Assembly (NCBI RefSeq): GCF_018130615.1
Contig: NZ_JAFCKB010000001.1
Coordinates: 711,529-775,528 of the forward strand
Source: Bradyrhizobium manausense
Lineage (GTDB): Bacteria; Pseudomonadota; Alphaproteobacteria; Rhizobiales; Xanthobacteraceae
Reading direction: 5' to 3'
DNA: 64,000 nucleotides
In this document: positions 36,031-44,330 of the stretch, in pieces
Layout of the letters: the number at the start of each line of letters is the position of its first letter
Position numbering within the stretch: the first letter of the stretch is position 1
Notes under the pieces: generated by a model
Databases searched by the model: none
What the model saw: the letters and a program-made list of their open reading frames with translations, nothing else
What the model was told of the DNA's origin: nothing
Program-made: the position numbers and the translations under genes

Positions 36031-37083
36031 ATGACCGCCGCAGCAGACGCCGCGCAGGAAGCGCAATGGAAACGCTGGCGCGTGGTCGCCGACCTCTACC
36101 ACGCTTACTTCACCGGCCTCATCCTCACGGTGGTCACGCGGCGCGGTACGGCAGAGGCCGCCGAGTTCGTCTTCCGCGTGTTCCGCCGCCAGCAGCAGGA
36201 GCGTTTCCTGCCGGGGCTCAAGAAGCTCGGGATTGATCATCTGCCGCCGGCGGTAGCGGCCGCGCAATATCACTACCTCTCCAACTGGATCGGCGGCGTG
36301 CACGTCGAATACATGTATGAGAGCGACACCAAAGCCTGGATCCGCTACCCGCCGCCGCGCTGGATCTGGAAAGGCCCGGCGATCTGCGGCGTGCCGGGCG
36401 AGGTCAGCCGCGCGATGCTGCGCGGTTGGCACGCCAACAACGGTGTCGCGCTCGGCGATCTCAGGCTGGGCTTCGTCTGCACCAAGCAGAGCGTCGATGG
36501 TCAGGACGGGCTCGAAGGCTACTACCACCAATACGACCATCCACTGGAGCTGGACCAGCGTCTCGCCTATGCGCGCCATCTCGACGCGCCTTTATTCGAC
36601 GCGAAGAGAGCACCGGCGCTTCCCGTCGCAAGCTGGCCGAAGTCTCGGCTGGAAAAGGCCTATCGCAACTACGCGATGGAATATGTTCGCACGGCAGCGC
36701 CGGTGATGGTGCAGCTGTTCGGGCCGGAAGATGCCGGCTATCTCCTGCACATCACCGGCAAGCTGATCGGCATGCAATTCTTCGATGAGATTGCGGAGCC
36801 GCTGGCAATGCGCCGCGGCGGTGCGAAGGAGTTCGCATCCTTCCTCAACGCCCTGTTCGCCGCGCAGGATGATGCGGCCGATACCGCGCAATCCGAAGGC
36901 AGCTTCGAAATCCGCCAGCAGAGCTGGAAGCTGATGGATGACGTCGCCGATTATCACCGCGCCTGCGCCAAGGTGCTGGAAGGTTTGCTCGAGGGACTGG
37001 CGGCAGGATGCGGCCGGCATATCAATGTGCACTTGCGCCCGACGGCAGGCGGCCACCCGCCGCTGGTCTGGACGATTGGGTAG
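36031..37083 (+). CDS. conserved protein of unknown function
   Basis: 350 residues; I do not recognise a family. It is soluble, with no signal peptide or membrane segment, and rich in aromatic residues (IRYPPPRWIWKGPAICGVPG, LEGYYHQYDHPLELDQR). C in AICGVPGE and several His/Tyr are possible functional residues. Composition matches the neighbours, so it is unlikely to be recent import. It lies alone between the PAS gene and the MATE gene. Confidence 0.75.
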   Translation: MTAAADAAQEAQWKRWRVVADLYHAYFTGLILTVVTRRGTAEAAEFVFRVFRRQQQERFLPGLKKLGIDHLPPAVAAAQYHYLSNWIGGVHVEYMYESDTKAWIRYPPPRWIWKGPAICGVPGEVSRAMLRGWHANNGVALGDLRLGFVCTKQSVDGQDGLEGYYHQYDHPLELDQRLAYARHLDAPLFDAKRAPALPVASWPKSRLEKAYRNYAMEYVRTAAPVMVQLFGPEDAGYLLHITGKLIGMQFFDEIAEPLAMRRGGAKEFASFLNALFAAQDDAADTAQSEGSFEIRQQSWKLMDDVADYHRACAKVLEGLLEGLAAGCGRHINVHLRPTAGGHPPLVWTIG

Positions 37084-37103
37084 ACGACCGTGTTTCCGCG
37101 GGC

Positions 37104-37132
37104 TTCACCTCGCCCCGCAAGCGGGGCGAGGG
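37104..37132. repeat. short CCTCGCCCCGC palindrome
   Basis: CCTCGCCCCGC and GCGGGGCGAGG pair perfectly around AA. It is a solo copy of the palindrome that closes the repeat at 11787-11960. The remaining bases up to the MATE start (37308) hold nothing recognisable. Confidence 0.6.
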
Positions 37133-37307
37133 AGAAGAACCAATTCCACCTACTGAAATGCGCTGCCGCAGGGCACGCCTGCACCCGACGCAGGAGGAAT
37201 CGGCCGCCGCCGTGCTAACAAGTGCATACCGCGCCTTTCGCGCGAGTGAATTCATTAGCGCACCTAAGCATTGCCGCGCCACAAGTGGCGCTTATGCCGG
37301 AGACGAA

Positions 37308-38750
37308 ATGACGGACATCGCCGAGATCCCGGTCGATGAGCAGGAACGTCCGCTGCCGCCCTCTCCGCGCCCCGCGCGGAGCGCGCTGACCGACGGGCCG
37401 ATCCTGCGCACGCTGCTCGGGCTCGCCTGGCCGAATGTGGTCGCACTGTCGGCCGGCACCTGCGTGGTGATCGCAGAGACCTCCTATATCGGCCGTCTCG
37501 GCGTCGAAGCGCTGGCCGCGATGGCGCTGGTGTTTCCGACAGTGATCCTGACCATGACGATGTCGGGCGGCGCCATGGGCGGTGCCGTGGCGTCCGCCAT
37601 CGCACGTGCGCTCGGGGCCGGCGATCGCGAACGCGCCGGCACACTGGCTGCGCATGCGCTGCTGATCGGCATCAGCTTCGGTCTCGTGTTCATGCTGGGC
37701 ATGCTGGTCTTCGGGCCCCAGGTGCTCACGATGCTCGGCGGCCGCGGCGACGTGCTGACCCATGCGATCGCCTACACGCAGGTGTTTTTCGGTGGTGCCG
37801 TGCTGCCCTGGCTGCTCAACACCATGGCCGGGGTGCTGCGCGGCACCGGCAACATGAAGCTGCCGTCGCTTTTGATCCTCAACTCCGCGGTCTGGCAGAT
37901 CGTGCTCGGCGGCACGCTCGGCCTCGGGCTCGGGCCCTTCCCGCAACTCGGCATGCGTGGGGTCGCCGCCGGCGCGCTGACCGCCTACTCCATGAACATC
38001 TGCGTGATGGGCTGGTACCTGTTTTCCGGCCGCGCGCGCGTGGTGCCAAAATTGCGAGGCTTGCGTATCCAATGGGCGATGTTCTTCGACATCCTGAAGG
38101 TCGGCGCCATCGCCTGCTTCTCGCCACTGCAATCGGTGCTGACGATCTCGATCTTCACCCACATGCTGGCGAAGTTCGGCACGGCGATCCTCGCCGGCTA
38201 CGGTATCGGCGCGCGGCTCGAATTCTTGCTGACCTCGATCGCGTTCTCGTTCGGCATCGCGTCGGTGCCGATGATCGGTATGGCGGTCGGTGCCGGTCGC
38301 ATCTCCCGCGCGCGGCGCATCGCCTGGACCGCAGGCGCGAGCGCCTTCGTCGCCGTAGGTACGCCGGCCTGCCTCGTCGCGCTGTTCCCCGACCTCTGGG
38401 TCAACATCTTTACGGACAGTGCCACGGTGCGTGCAACCAGTCATCAATATCTGTCGACGGTGGCGCCGTTCTACGCGTTCATCGGCCTTGCCTCGACGAT
38501 GTACTTCTCGTCGCAAGGGGCAGCCAAGGTGATCGGGCCGGTGCTGGCGCAGACCGCGCGGCTGATCTACATCGCGACCTGCGGCTGGTGGCTGTCGACG
38601 CATGACGCTACGGCGCAGAATTTCTTCTGGCTCGCCGCAAGCTCGATGGTCGTGCTCGGCCTGCTCTCATCCTCCAGCGTGGTGCTGACCCGCTGGGGAC
38701 CGCGTGAAGCCAAGCCGGCGGTGCGCCCCGCCCTGTCGGTTGTGGACTAG
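37308..38750 (+). CDS. MATE-family efflux transporter
   Basis: 480 residues with twelve membrane segments after a 40-residue polar leader. ILRTLLGLAWPNVVALSAGT, AETSYIGRLGVEALAAMALVFP and LPWLLNTMAGVLRGTGNMKLPS are MATE/NorM features. It exports drugs or metabolites in exchange for Na+ or H+. ATG 37308 has GGAGAC upstream. The stop overlaps the convergent secreted-protein gene by 4 bases. Confidence 0.9.
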   Translation: MTDIAEIPVDEQERPLPPSPRPARSALTDGPILRTLLGLAWPNVVALSAGTCVVIAETSYIGRLGVEALAAMALVFPTVILTMTMSGGAMGGAVASAIARALGAGDRERAGTLAAHALLIGISFGLVFMLGMLVFGPQVLTMLGGRGDVLTHAIAYTQVFFGGAVLPWLLNTMAGVLRGTGNMKLPSLLILNSAVWQIVLGGTLGLGLGPFPQLGMRGVAAGALTAYSMNICVMGWYLFSGRARVVPKLRGLRIQWAMFFDILKVGAIACFSPLQSVLTISIFTHMLAKFGTAILAGYGIGARLEFLLTSIAFSFGIASVPMIGMAVGAGRISRARRIAWTAGASAFVAVGTPACLVALFPDLWVNIFTDSATVRATSHQYLSTVAPFYAFIGLASTMYFSSQGAAKVIGPVLAQTARLIYIATCGWWLSTHDATAQNFFWLAASSMVVLGLLSSSSVVLTRWGPREAKPAVRPALSVVD

Positions 38751-39214
38751 CGATGTCTGTGGCGGCGATGGCCTCCGCCGCCGACATTGGCGAGCCGCAT
38801 CAATTGCGGGATCATCGCCATCATGTCGCCGCCGCCGAGCATGCCCATGATATCGCCGCCGCCCATGCCGCCGATCCCGGTCGGGATGGTGCCGCCGCCC
38901 ATCGGCGCATAGCCGCCGTAACTGGGTGCGCCGAAGCCGGCCATGCCGCCGCCACCCGTCATGCCGCCGAGTCCGCCGCCGCCATTCTCCATCATGCGGC
39001 TCATCATCGGGCCCATGGTTTGCATCATCATGGCGAAGCGGCGCTTGCCCATCTTCGCCTTCATCATTTCCAGCATCGGCGCCATCTGGGTCATCATGTC
39101 CTCGCCGCCGGCACCACCGCCGCCGAGGAACTGCGCCTTGGCCGGCGCGCCCGAAATTGAAAGCAGCAGCAGCACGGCGGCTGCCTGGCAGATCACCTTG
39201 TCCGCACGTCTCAT
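38747..39214 (-). CDS. secreted Met/Gly-rich protein
   Basis: 155 residues from ATG 39214 behind GAGGAG. A signal peptide ends near AKA (25-27). The mature chain has 25-30 methionines in patterns such as MMTQMAPMLEMMKAKMG and MMQTMGPMMSRMMENGG, then a Gly-rich stretch and a His/Arg tail (GGGGHRRHRHR). Met and His clusters suggest periplasmic copper or silver binding, but no known family is recognised. Monocistronic. Confidence 0.75.
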   Translation of the reverse strand: MRRADKVICQAAAVLLLLSISGAPAKAQFLGGGGAGGEDMMTQMAPMLEMMKAKMGKRRFAMMMQTMGPMMSRMMENGGGGLGGMTGGGGMAGFGAPSYGGYAPMGGGTIPTGIGGMGGGDIMGMLGGGDMMAMIPQLMRLANVGGGGHRRHRHR

Positions 39215-39314
39215 GGCATGCTCCTCGCGTGCGTGGCGCCGCCGGGAGAGCGAGGCCAACCGGACGCACGCGATCATGGGTACGGCCGATGAGAGCAGGG
39301 CTCTGTGAGAAAGG

Positions 39315-39716
39315 TCACGTACCTTTCGGCGGAAACGCCTTGTGCATGGCGATCACGGCGGCTTTGGTCTGCTCCTGCACGTAGGCCGCAAGCTCGTTCG
39401 GAAGCATGTCGATGATCCAGACCAGGCGGCATGTCGTCTCACTCTCGGCAATCACCTGCGCCGAGGCGCTGTAATGCTTCAGCCGCTCGCTGTTGATCGC
39501 ATAGACCAGCCGCCGCCGCGCATCGTCGCAGTCGATCAGCACCTCGCGCGCCACCGAGCCGTTGGCGAAAGTGACGATGCGAGCGTCGCCATCGAGCTGG
39601 CAAGCGGTGACAAAGCCCGGCACGAGCCGCTGATGCAGCGCGCCGAAATCACGCACGGCATCCCAGACCTCGCGGGCCGGGGCGGGAAGGGCAACATCGT
39701 TGTGGATAGAGGCCAT
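39315..39716 (-). CDS. SRPBCC-family lipid/small-molecule binding protein
   Basis: 133 residues of the START-like/polyketide cyclase fold: MASIHNDVALPAPAREVWDAVRDF begins the domain, and RLVWIIDMLPNELAAYVQEQ ends it. Family members bind hydrophobic ligands or act as cyclases. No catalytic residues can be assigned. It is followed by the secreted Met-rich gene 100 bases later on the same strand. Confidence 0.82.
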   Translation of the reverse strand: MASIHNDVALPAPAREVWDAVRDFGALHQRLVPGFVTACQLDGDARIVTFANGSVAREVLIDCDDARRRLVYAINSERLKHYSASAQVIAESETTCRLVWIIDMLPNELAAYVQEQTKAAVIAMHKAFPPKGT

Positions 39717-39736
39717 TGAGTTTCCATTTTGCTGGA

Positions 39737-39814
39737 GTCATTCCGGGGCGCGCGAAGCGCGAACCCGGAATTTCGAGATTCCGGGTCTGGTGCCACGCGC
39801 GATCCCGGAATGAC
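39737..39814. repeat. GTCATTCCGGGG-type inverted repeat
   Basis: GTCATTCCGGG and CCCGGAATGAC bracket inner arms AACCCGGAATTTCGAGATTCC. It lies between the VOC and SRPBCC genes and is related to the elements at 7520, 24594, 27886 and 53057. Confidence 0.65.
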
Positions 39815-39841
39815 GGCGCGTGCAGCGGGCGTCGTCGCAGC

Positions 39842-40213
39842 TCACACACAAACCGCCTCGACATTGTTGCCATCAGGATCGATCAAAAACGCCGCATAGT
39901 AAGTCGGGCTGTAATCCTTGCGCGGCCCCGCTCCGCCATTGTCACGGCCGCCGCTCTTCAGGCCTTCGCTGTGAAACGCCTTCACCGCAGCATGGTCCTT
40001 GGCGCGAAATGCGATGTGTGCGCCGTCGGCCTTGCGGCCCTTGTTCAGGTGCAGCCAGAGTGCCGGCTCGCCCTTCGGCCCAAAGCCGGCATAGCCGTCG
40101 CCGCTCGAGCACAGGACGTAGCCGAGCGGTGCCAGCACCGCGGTGTAGAAACGCATGGCGGCGTCAAGGTCGGCGACGCGCAGTCCGATGTGGTCATACA
40201 TGGTCGTCTCCAT
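39842..40213 (-). CDS. VOC/glyoxalase-family protein
   Basis: 123 residues with the vicinal oxygen chelate fold: MYDHIGLRVADLDAAMRFYTAVLAPLG and AAFLIDPDGNNVEAVC. Candidate metal ligands are H5 and E in VEAV. Members include glyoxalases and antibiotic-resistance or isomerase enzymes. It follows the AraC gene by 44 bases, so it may belong to the ogt-AraC-VOC transcript. Confidence 0.85.
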   Translation of the reverse strand: METTMYDHIGLRVADLDAAMRFYTAVLAPLGYVLCSSGDGYAGFGPKGEPALWLHLNKGRKADGAHIAFRAKDHAAVKAFHSEGLKSGGRDNGGAGPRKDYSPTYYAAFLIDPDGNNVEAVCV

Positions 40214-40257
40214 TGCAAAGCGCGCCGTATGGTGGCGCGCGCCGGAGACGACCCTAG

Positions 40258-41097
40258 TCAGTTGAGGGCGGGCTGCTCTTGGAGAATCTTGCGCTTCCCC
40301 TTCGATGCCTGCCGGAACTTGGTCGGTGACATGCCGGCGGCGCGGTGGAAGGTGCGGACGAAGTTGGAGAGGTCGCCGAAGCCGACGTCATAGGCGATGT
40401 CGGTGACCGCGATGTCGTCGTCTGTGAGCAGCCGCGCCGCGTGGCGCAGCCGCGAACGCACCAGATATTGATGCGGGGTGACGCCGAGCACGTTGGAGAA
40501 CAGCCGCAGGAAATGGAACGGACTCAAATCCGCCAGGCGCGCGGCCTGTTCGAAGTCGATCTCGGCCTGCGAGTTGTCGTCGATCCACAGCGCCGCCTCG
40601 ACCGCGCGGCGGCGGTCGCGCGCCGTCGGCGTGGCCCGTTTGCGCGGCTTGCCCGAGACCACATCGACAAAACGGCCGGCGAGGATCTGACCGACCTCGT
40701 CGAGGCCGAGGTCGCTGTTGCCATCTGCTGCCGTCTGGGCGAGCTCGCCCAGCACCATCAACTCGGGCAGCGGCGGCGTCGCGCCGATTTGCCACGTCTC
40801 GCGCCGCCCGCCGAGCGCCTCGACCAGATCTTCGCTGAAGAAGAACGACAGGCAGACGTCGCCGCAGACATGCTCATGCGTGCAGGTGTACTCGTCGCCG
40901 GGCGCGCCGACCAGCAGCGAGCCCGCCACCAGCTCGAAGAAGCCGGCGCGGCAATGGCAGCCAAAGCTCCCCGCGCGAACATAGGCAATGGAATGACCGG
41001 TGCGGCACTCGGCAAATGGTTTGTCGTCCGGTCCCGCGTCACAGCGAAACTCGGACACCGTCATCGTCCGTGACGTCAGCAGCGTGGTCGCATCCAT
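40258..41097 (-). CDS. AraC-family regulator with Cys/His-rich sensor domain
   Basis: 279 residues. The N-terminal cupin-like part has seven cysteines (19, 31, 47, 49, 72, 78, 82) with CHC and TCTHEHVCG clusters that could bind metal or sense thiol modification. The C-terminus has two helix-turn-helix units ([18 protein letters not shown] and [19 protein letters not shown]). It begins 9 bases after ogt and is followed by a VOC gene, so it may control this small operon. Confidence 0.88.
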   Translation of the reverse strand: MDATTLLTSRTMTVSEFRCDAGPDDKPFAECRTGHSIAYVRAGSFGCHCRAGFFELVAGSLLVGAPGDEYTCTHEHVCGDVCLSFFFSEDLVEALGGRRETWQIGATPPLPELMVLGELAQTAADGNSDLGLDEVGQILAGRFVDVVSGKPRKRATPTARDRRRAVEAALWIDDNSQAEIDFEQAARLADLSPFHFLRLFSNVLGVTPHQYLVRSRLRHAARLLTDDDIAVTDIAYDVGFGDLSNFVRTFHRAAGMSPTKFRQASKGKRKILQEQPALN

Positions 41098-41099
41098 GC

Positions 41100-41117
41100 C
41101 ACCTATCTAGGTAGGTG
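41100..41117. promoter_or_regulatory. palindrome at the ogt-AraC junction
   Basis: CACCTATCTAGGTAGGTG is an inverted repeat with one mismatched pair, overlapping the ogt stop and ending just before the AraC start. It could be an autoregulatory operator, though its place inside the operon is unusual. Confidence 0.35.
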
Positions 41118-41691
41118 ACCGCGGCGGGGCAACGGGCAGGAGCACCTCGAACAGCGTCTTGCTGGCGATCGGGTGGACGCCTTCGAGCGACAAGAGACGT
41201 CGCTTTGAGATCATCCCGCCGTAAGCCGAGATCCGGTCGGGATAGCCGCCGGCCTCCAGCACCCGGTGGCAGGGCACGATGATCATGTAGGGATTTCGAC
41301 AGATCGCCTGCGCCACCGAATGCGCGGCGCCGGAGGCGCCCAGCGCCTTGGCGATCTCGTGATAGGTGCGCGTCTCCCCGCGCGGGATGGTGCAGGCATA
41401 TTCGTAGACCCGCCGGTTGAAGGCAGGTACGTCGCTGGCATCGAGGCTGACGTCGGAAAAATCAGGATCGCTGCCTTGCAGCAAGGTGACGATGCCCTCG
41501 ATCGCCAGCTCGGTGTTGAGCGGCGGCGCCTGCTCGCGCGCCTCGGGCTGGACTTGGAAAATCCGGCGGCGCGTATCGATCTCCCGCGCCTCCGGCAATT
41601 GCACGGCGACCACGCCGGAATTGCTCCAGACGATGCCGCAACGGCCTATAGCCGTGTCGAAAACCGCGTAAGCCCGCCCCACCATGCACAC
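41107..41691 (-). CDS. ogt: methylated-DNA-protein-cysteine methyltransferase
   Basis: 194 residues. The acceptor cysteine is in IIVPCHRVLEAGG, and the DNA-binding helix region is TYHEIAKALGASGAAHSVAQA. It removes O6-alkyl groups from guanine by suicidal transfer. The N-terminal domain is the short Ogt type, not the Ada type. It heads the ogt-AraC-VOC group. ATG 41691 or 41685 can be the start. Confidence 0.93.
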   Translation of the reverse strand: MCMVGRAYAVFDTAIGRCGIVWSNSGVVAVQLPEAREIDTRRRIFQVQPEAREQAPPLNTELAIEGIVTLLQGSDPDFSDVSLDASDVPAFNRRVYEYACTIPRGETRTYHEIAKALGASGAAHSVAQAICRNPYMIIVPCHRVLEAGGYPDRISAYGGMISKRRLLSLEGVHPIASKTLFEVLLPVAPPRSPT

Positions 41692-41860
41692 GCCCCACTC
41701 AGTGCAGGTCTCTCCCCAGAGCCCAGATCATAACACTGCCACAATCCGGCGCACCCGGAATCTTGCCAGGACGTTAACAACCGTTCGGCCGGACGCGCCA
41801 AACCGCTTGGCGCCGGACGCCGTCTCGGCTAATCAGGACAGGCGCGGAGCACGCGCATAA

Positions 41861-41934
41861 GCGGGCGTAGTTCAATGGTAGAACGGCAGCTTCCCAAGCT
41901 GCATACGAGGGTTCGATTCCCTTCGCCCGCTCCA
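41861..41934 (+). tRNA. tRNA-Gly, anticodon CCC
   Basis: The 74-base cloverleaf has acceptor arms GCGGGCG/CGCCCGC, a D arm around GTTCAATGGTAGAAC, anticodon stem GCAGC/GCTGC with loop TTCCCAA (anticodon CCC), T loop TTCGATT and an encoded 3' CCA (41932-41934). It reads GGG. It is alone and followed by rpiB after 17 bases. Confidence 0.95.
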
Positions 41935-41951
41935 ACCTCCTGGGACACCAA

Positions 41952-42398
41952 ATGGCCGACAAGGACGAGAGCACGCGTTTGGTCGCCATTGCCTGTGATC
42001 ACGGAGGCTTTGCCCTCAAGGAAGCCCTGAAAGCCGCGCTGCCCGATCTGGCATGGCTGGATCTGGGCACTGACGGCGCCGCGTCCGTCGACTATCCCGA
42101 CTTCGCCGACAAGCTGGCCGACGCCATCAAGGCCGGCAAGGCCGGGCGCGGCATTCTGATCTGCGGGTCGGGCATCGGCATCTCGATCGCCGCCAACCGT
42201 CATGCGCACATCCGTTGCGCGCTCGTGCACGATGTCACCGGCGCGCGGCTGTGCCGCCAGCACAATGATGCGAACGTCCTGGCGTTGGGCGGACGGATGA
42301 CCGGCGAAGCAGTGGCAAAGGACTGCGTCGAAGCGTTCCTGGGCACGGCATTCGAAGGCGGCCGCCATCAGAAGCGGATCGACAAGCTGGGCTCCTGA
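41952..42398 (+). CDS. rpiB: ribose-5-phosphate isomerase B
   Basis: 148 residues of the RpiB/LacAB family: IACDHGGFALKEAL, DYPDFADKLADAI, GILICGSGIGISIAANRH (active-site cysteine) and HNDANVLALGGRM. It interconverts ribose 5-phosphate and ribulose 5-phosphate; some relatives act on other sugar phosphates. The gene sits directly behind the tRNA. Confidence 0.92.
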   Translation: MADKDESTRLVAIACDHGGFALKEALKAALPDLAWLDLGTDGAASVDYPDFADKLADAIKAGKAGRGILICGSGIGISIAANRHAHIRCALVHDVTGARLCRQHNDANVLALGGRMTGEAVAKDCVEAFLGTAFEGGRHQKRIDKLGS

Positions 42399-42538
42399 GA
42401 GGGCCGACCAGCACGACGATCTGATCGGGGCCGAACGATAGCGGAGCGACATTGAGGCTGATGCCGGTGGTCGTGACGATCCGCTGCGTCGGTCCGCTCA
42501 TGCCATCGCGGTGCATTGTCGTTTGGCGCATTCTTGAC

Positions 42539-42578
42539 GGTGCTAACAGCCGCGCAAAGATTCCAATATATTAGCACC
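42539..42578. promoter_or_regulatory. candidate operator of the XRE-cupin operon
   Basis: GGTGCTAA (42539-42546) and TTAGCACC (42571-42578) are perfect inverted 8-base arms 24 bases apart, so their centres lie 32 bases, about three helical turns, apart. TTGACG at 42534 and TATATT at 42567 may be promoter parts. The 283-base gap between rpiB and the XRE gene holds no gene. Confidence 0.5.
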
Positions 42579-42681
42579 TCGCTCCCGGCACGCATCGTTC
42601 CTCCGGCCTAAGCTCCTCCGGTCCGGCGGATGCGGTCCATGCGTCGGGCAAGTTCGGATCAGAGGCCATCGACCAGCAAAC

Positions 42682-43263
42682 ATGGACCAGCAAAAACTCG
42701 ACAGGGCGATCGGTCGCCGATTGAAGATTCTGAGGACGCAGGCCGGCATGACCTTGAACGAACTCGCCAGCCGCTCCGGCGTCAGCCGGGCCATGATCGG
42801 ACGGGTGGAGCGGGCGCAGAGCAGTGCCACGGCGGCGCTGCTCAACAAGCTCTGCGCCGCGCTCGATGTCTCGCTCAGCGACATCGTCGCACTCTCGGAG
42901 AAGCCGCCGGAGCGGTTGACGCGGCTTGCCGACCAGCCGCAATGGCGCGACCCCGACAGCGGCTACCGGCGCCGCCATGCCTCGCCGGTCGATGCGGCGA
43001 GCGGCATCGAGATCATCGTCGTCGACCTGCCGGCCGGGTCGCGCGTGCCCTACAGCCCCTGGGGCCGCAACGCCTTCACCCAACAACTCCTGATGCTGGA
43101 GGGAGCGGTCTGCGTGCATATCGACGCCAAGACGGTGCGCCTGCGCGAGGGCGATTGTCTCGACTTCGACGTCATGCGCGCGGTGACCTTCGAGAACGAA
43201 ACCAAACAGGATGCCCGCTACGTCATCATCACGCGGCGCGGCACCTCTTACGGGAAGATGTGA
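42682..43263 (+). CDS. XRE-family regulator with cupin domain
   Basis: 193 residues: helix-turn-helix (LNELASRSGVSRAMIGRVERAQSS, about 25-50) and a C-terminal cupin (about 110-185, VDLPAGSRVPYSPWG and LMLEGAVCVHIDAKTVRLREGDC). Proteins of this type, such as PuuR, sense small ligands and usually repress neighbouring genes. The stop overlaps the start of the first acetyltransferase, so the target is likely this operon. Confidence 0.92.
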   Translation: MDQQKLDRAIGRRLKILRTQAGMTLNELASRSGVSRAMIGRVERAQSSATAALLNKLCAALDVSLSDIVALSEKPPERLTRLADQPQWRDPDSGYRRRHASPVDAASGIEIIVVDLPAGSRVPYSPWGRNAFTQQLLMLEGAVCVHIDAKTVRLREGDCLDFDVMRAVTFENETKQDARYVIITRRGTSYGKM

Positions 43264-43775
43264 TGTCGCTGATCGTACGTGACGCAACGCTCGAAGATGC
43301 CGAGGACATCCTCGCCATCTACAATTATGCCGCGATCAACACCACGGCAGTGTGGACCGACGGCCCGGCCGATCTCGCTTCGCGGCGCGAATGGATCCGC
43401 GCGCGGCAGGAGGCCGGCTATCCCGTTCTGGTCGCAATGAAGGGCAGGGACGTCGTCGGCTTCGCCTCGTTCGGCGATTTCCGCCCGTTTCCCGGCTATC
43501 GCCACACGGTGGAGAATTCGGTCTATGTCGATGAGCGGCATCATCGGCTCGGCATCGGCCGCAGCCTGCTGGCCGCGCTGCTCGAACGCGCCAAGGCGCT
43601 GAACAAGCATGCGATGATCGCCGGGATCGAGGCGCTCAATGCCGGCTCGATCGGCCTGCACGCCTCGTTCGGCTTTACCGAGGTCGCGCGCATGCCGGAG
43701 GTCGGCTGCAAGTTCGGCCGCTGGCTCGATCTCGTCTTCATGCAGAAGCAGCTTGCGAGTGACGTGAGGCCCTGA
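43263..43775 (+). CDS. GNAT acetyltransferase of the phosphinothricin/methionine sulfoximine type
   Basis: 170 residues. RDATLEDAEDILAIYNYAAINTTA opens the domain, acetyl-CoA binds at YVDERHHRLGIGRSLLAALL, and VGFASFGDFRPFPGYRHTVE is typical of PAT/YncA-like enzymes, which acetylate phosphinothricin, methionine sulfoximine or related amines. It overlaps both the XRE gene and the next GNAT by one base. Confidence 0.9.
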   Translation: MSLIVRDATLEDAEDILAIYNYAAINTTAVWTDGPADLASRREWIRARQEAGYPVLVAMKGRDVVGFASFGDFRPFPGYRHTVENSVYVDERHHRLGIGRSLLAALLERAKALNKHAMIAGIEALNAGSIGLHASFGFTEVARMPEVGCKFGRWLDLVFMQKQLASDVRP

Positions 43776-44239
43776 TGATGCAGATCCGTACCGGCGACAC
43801 ATTCGATCCGCGCGTCGTCGCGCTGCTCGATCACCACGTCACGGCGGCGCGGGCGCAGACCGCCCCGGGCAGCGCGCACGCGCTCGATCTCGCCGGCCTT
43901 CGCGCCAGCGACGTCGCGTTCTGGACCGGCTGGGACGGCGACACGCTGGTTGCAACCGGGGCGCTGAAGACGCTCTCGGTTGACCACGGCGAGGTGAAGT
44001 CGATGCATACGCTCCAGACCACGCGCCGCCGCGGCTTTGGTGGCCTGATGCTCCGTCACATCATCGCCGAGGCACGCCGGCGCGACATCAAGCGGCTGAG
44101 CCTCGAGACCGGCTCGTGGGATTATTTCAAGCCGGCGCATGCGCTCTATCGTGCCCACGGCTTCGTGCCCTGCGGCCCGTTTCAAGGCTATGTCGAGGAC
44201 CGCAACAGCCTATTCCTGACGCTCGATCTCGGCGGCTAG
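43775..44239 (+). CDS. GNAT acetyltransferase
   Basis: 154 residues of a different GNAT subgroup. Acetyl-CoA binding fits TTRRRGFGGLMLRHIIAEA, followed by LSLETGSWDYFKPAHALYRAHGF. It resembles the amino-acid or peptide acetylating putative acetyltransferases (YafP/ElaA-like). Its ATG overlaps the preceding stop, making a three-gene coupled operon under the XRE-cupin regulator. Confidence 0.88.
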   Translation: MMQIRTGDTFDPRVVALLDHHVTAARAQTAPGSAHALDLAGLRASDVAFWTGWDGDTLVATGALKTLSVDHGEVKSMHTLQTTRRRGFGGLMLRHIIAEARRRDIKRLSLETGSWDYFKPAHALYRAHGFVPCGPFQGYVEDRNSLFLTLDLGG

Positions 44240-44262
44240 CGCCGGATCAGATGCAGCGGGTG

Positions 44263-44309
44263 CTCAAAAATGCCGTCGCAACCCTCAAAATGAGTTGCGT
44301 ACCTCAAAA
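44263..44309 (+). promoter_or_regulatory. three-copy CTCAAAA operator array
   Basis: CTCAAAA occurs at 44263, 44284 and 44303, 21 and 19 bases apart, placing the copies on one face of the helix. CGCAAC...GTTGCG (44277-44299) forms an inverted repeat around the middle copy. The array ends 21 bases before the LacI-family start, so autoregulation is likely. Confidence 0.55.
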
Positions 44310-44330
44310 CGCCTCTGCTAGCCTTCAGGC

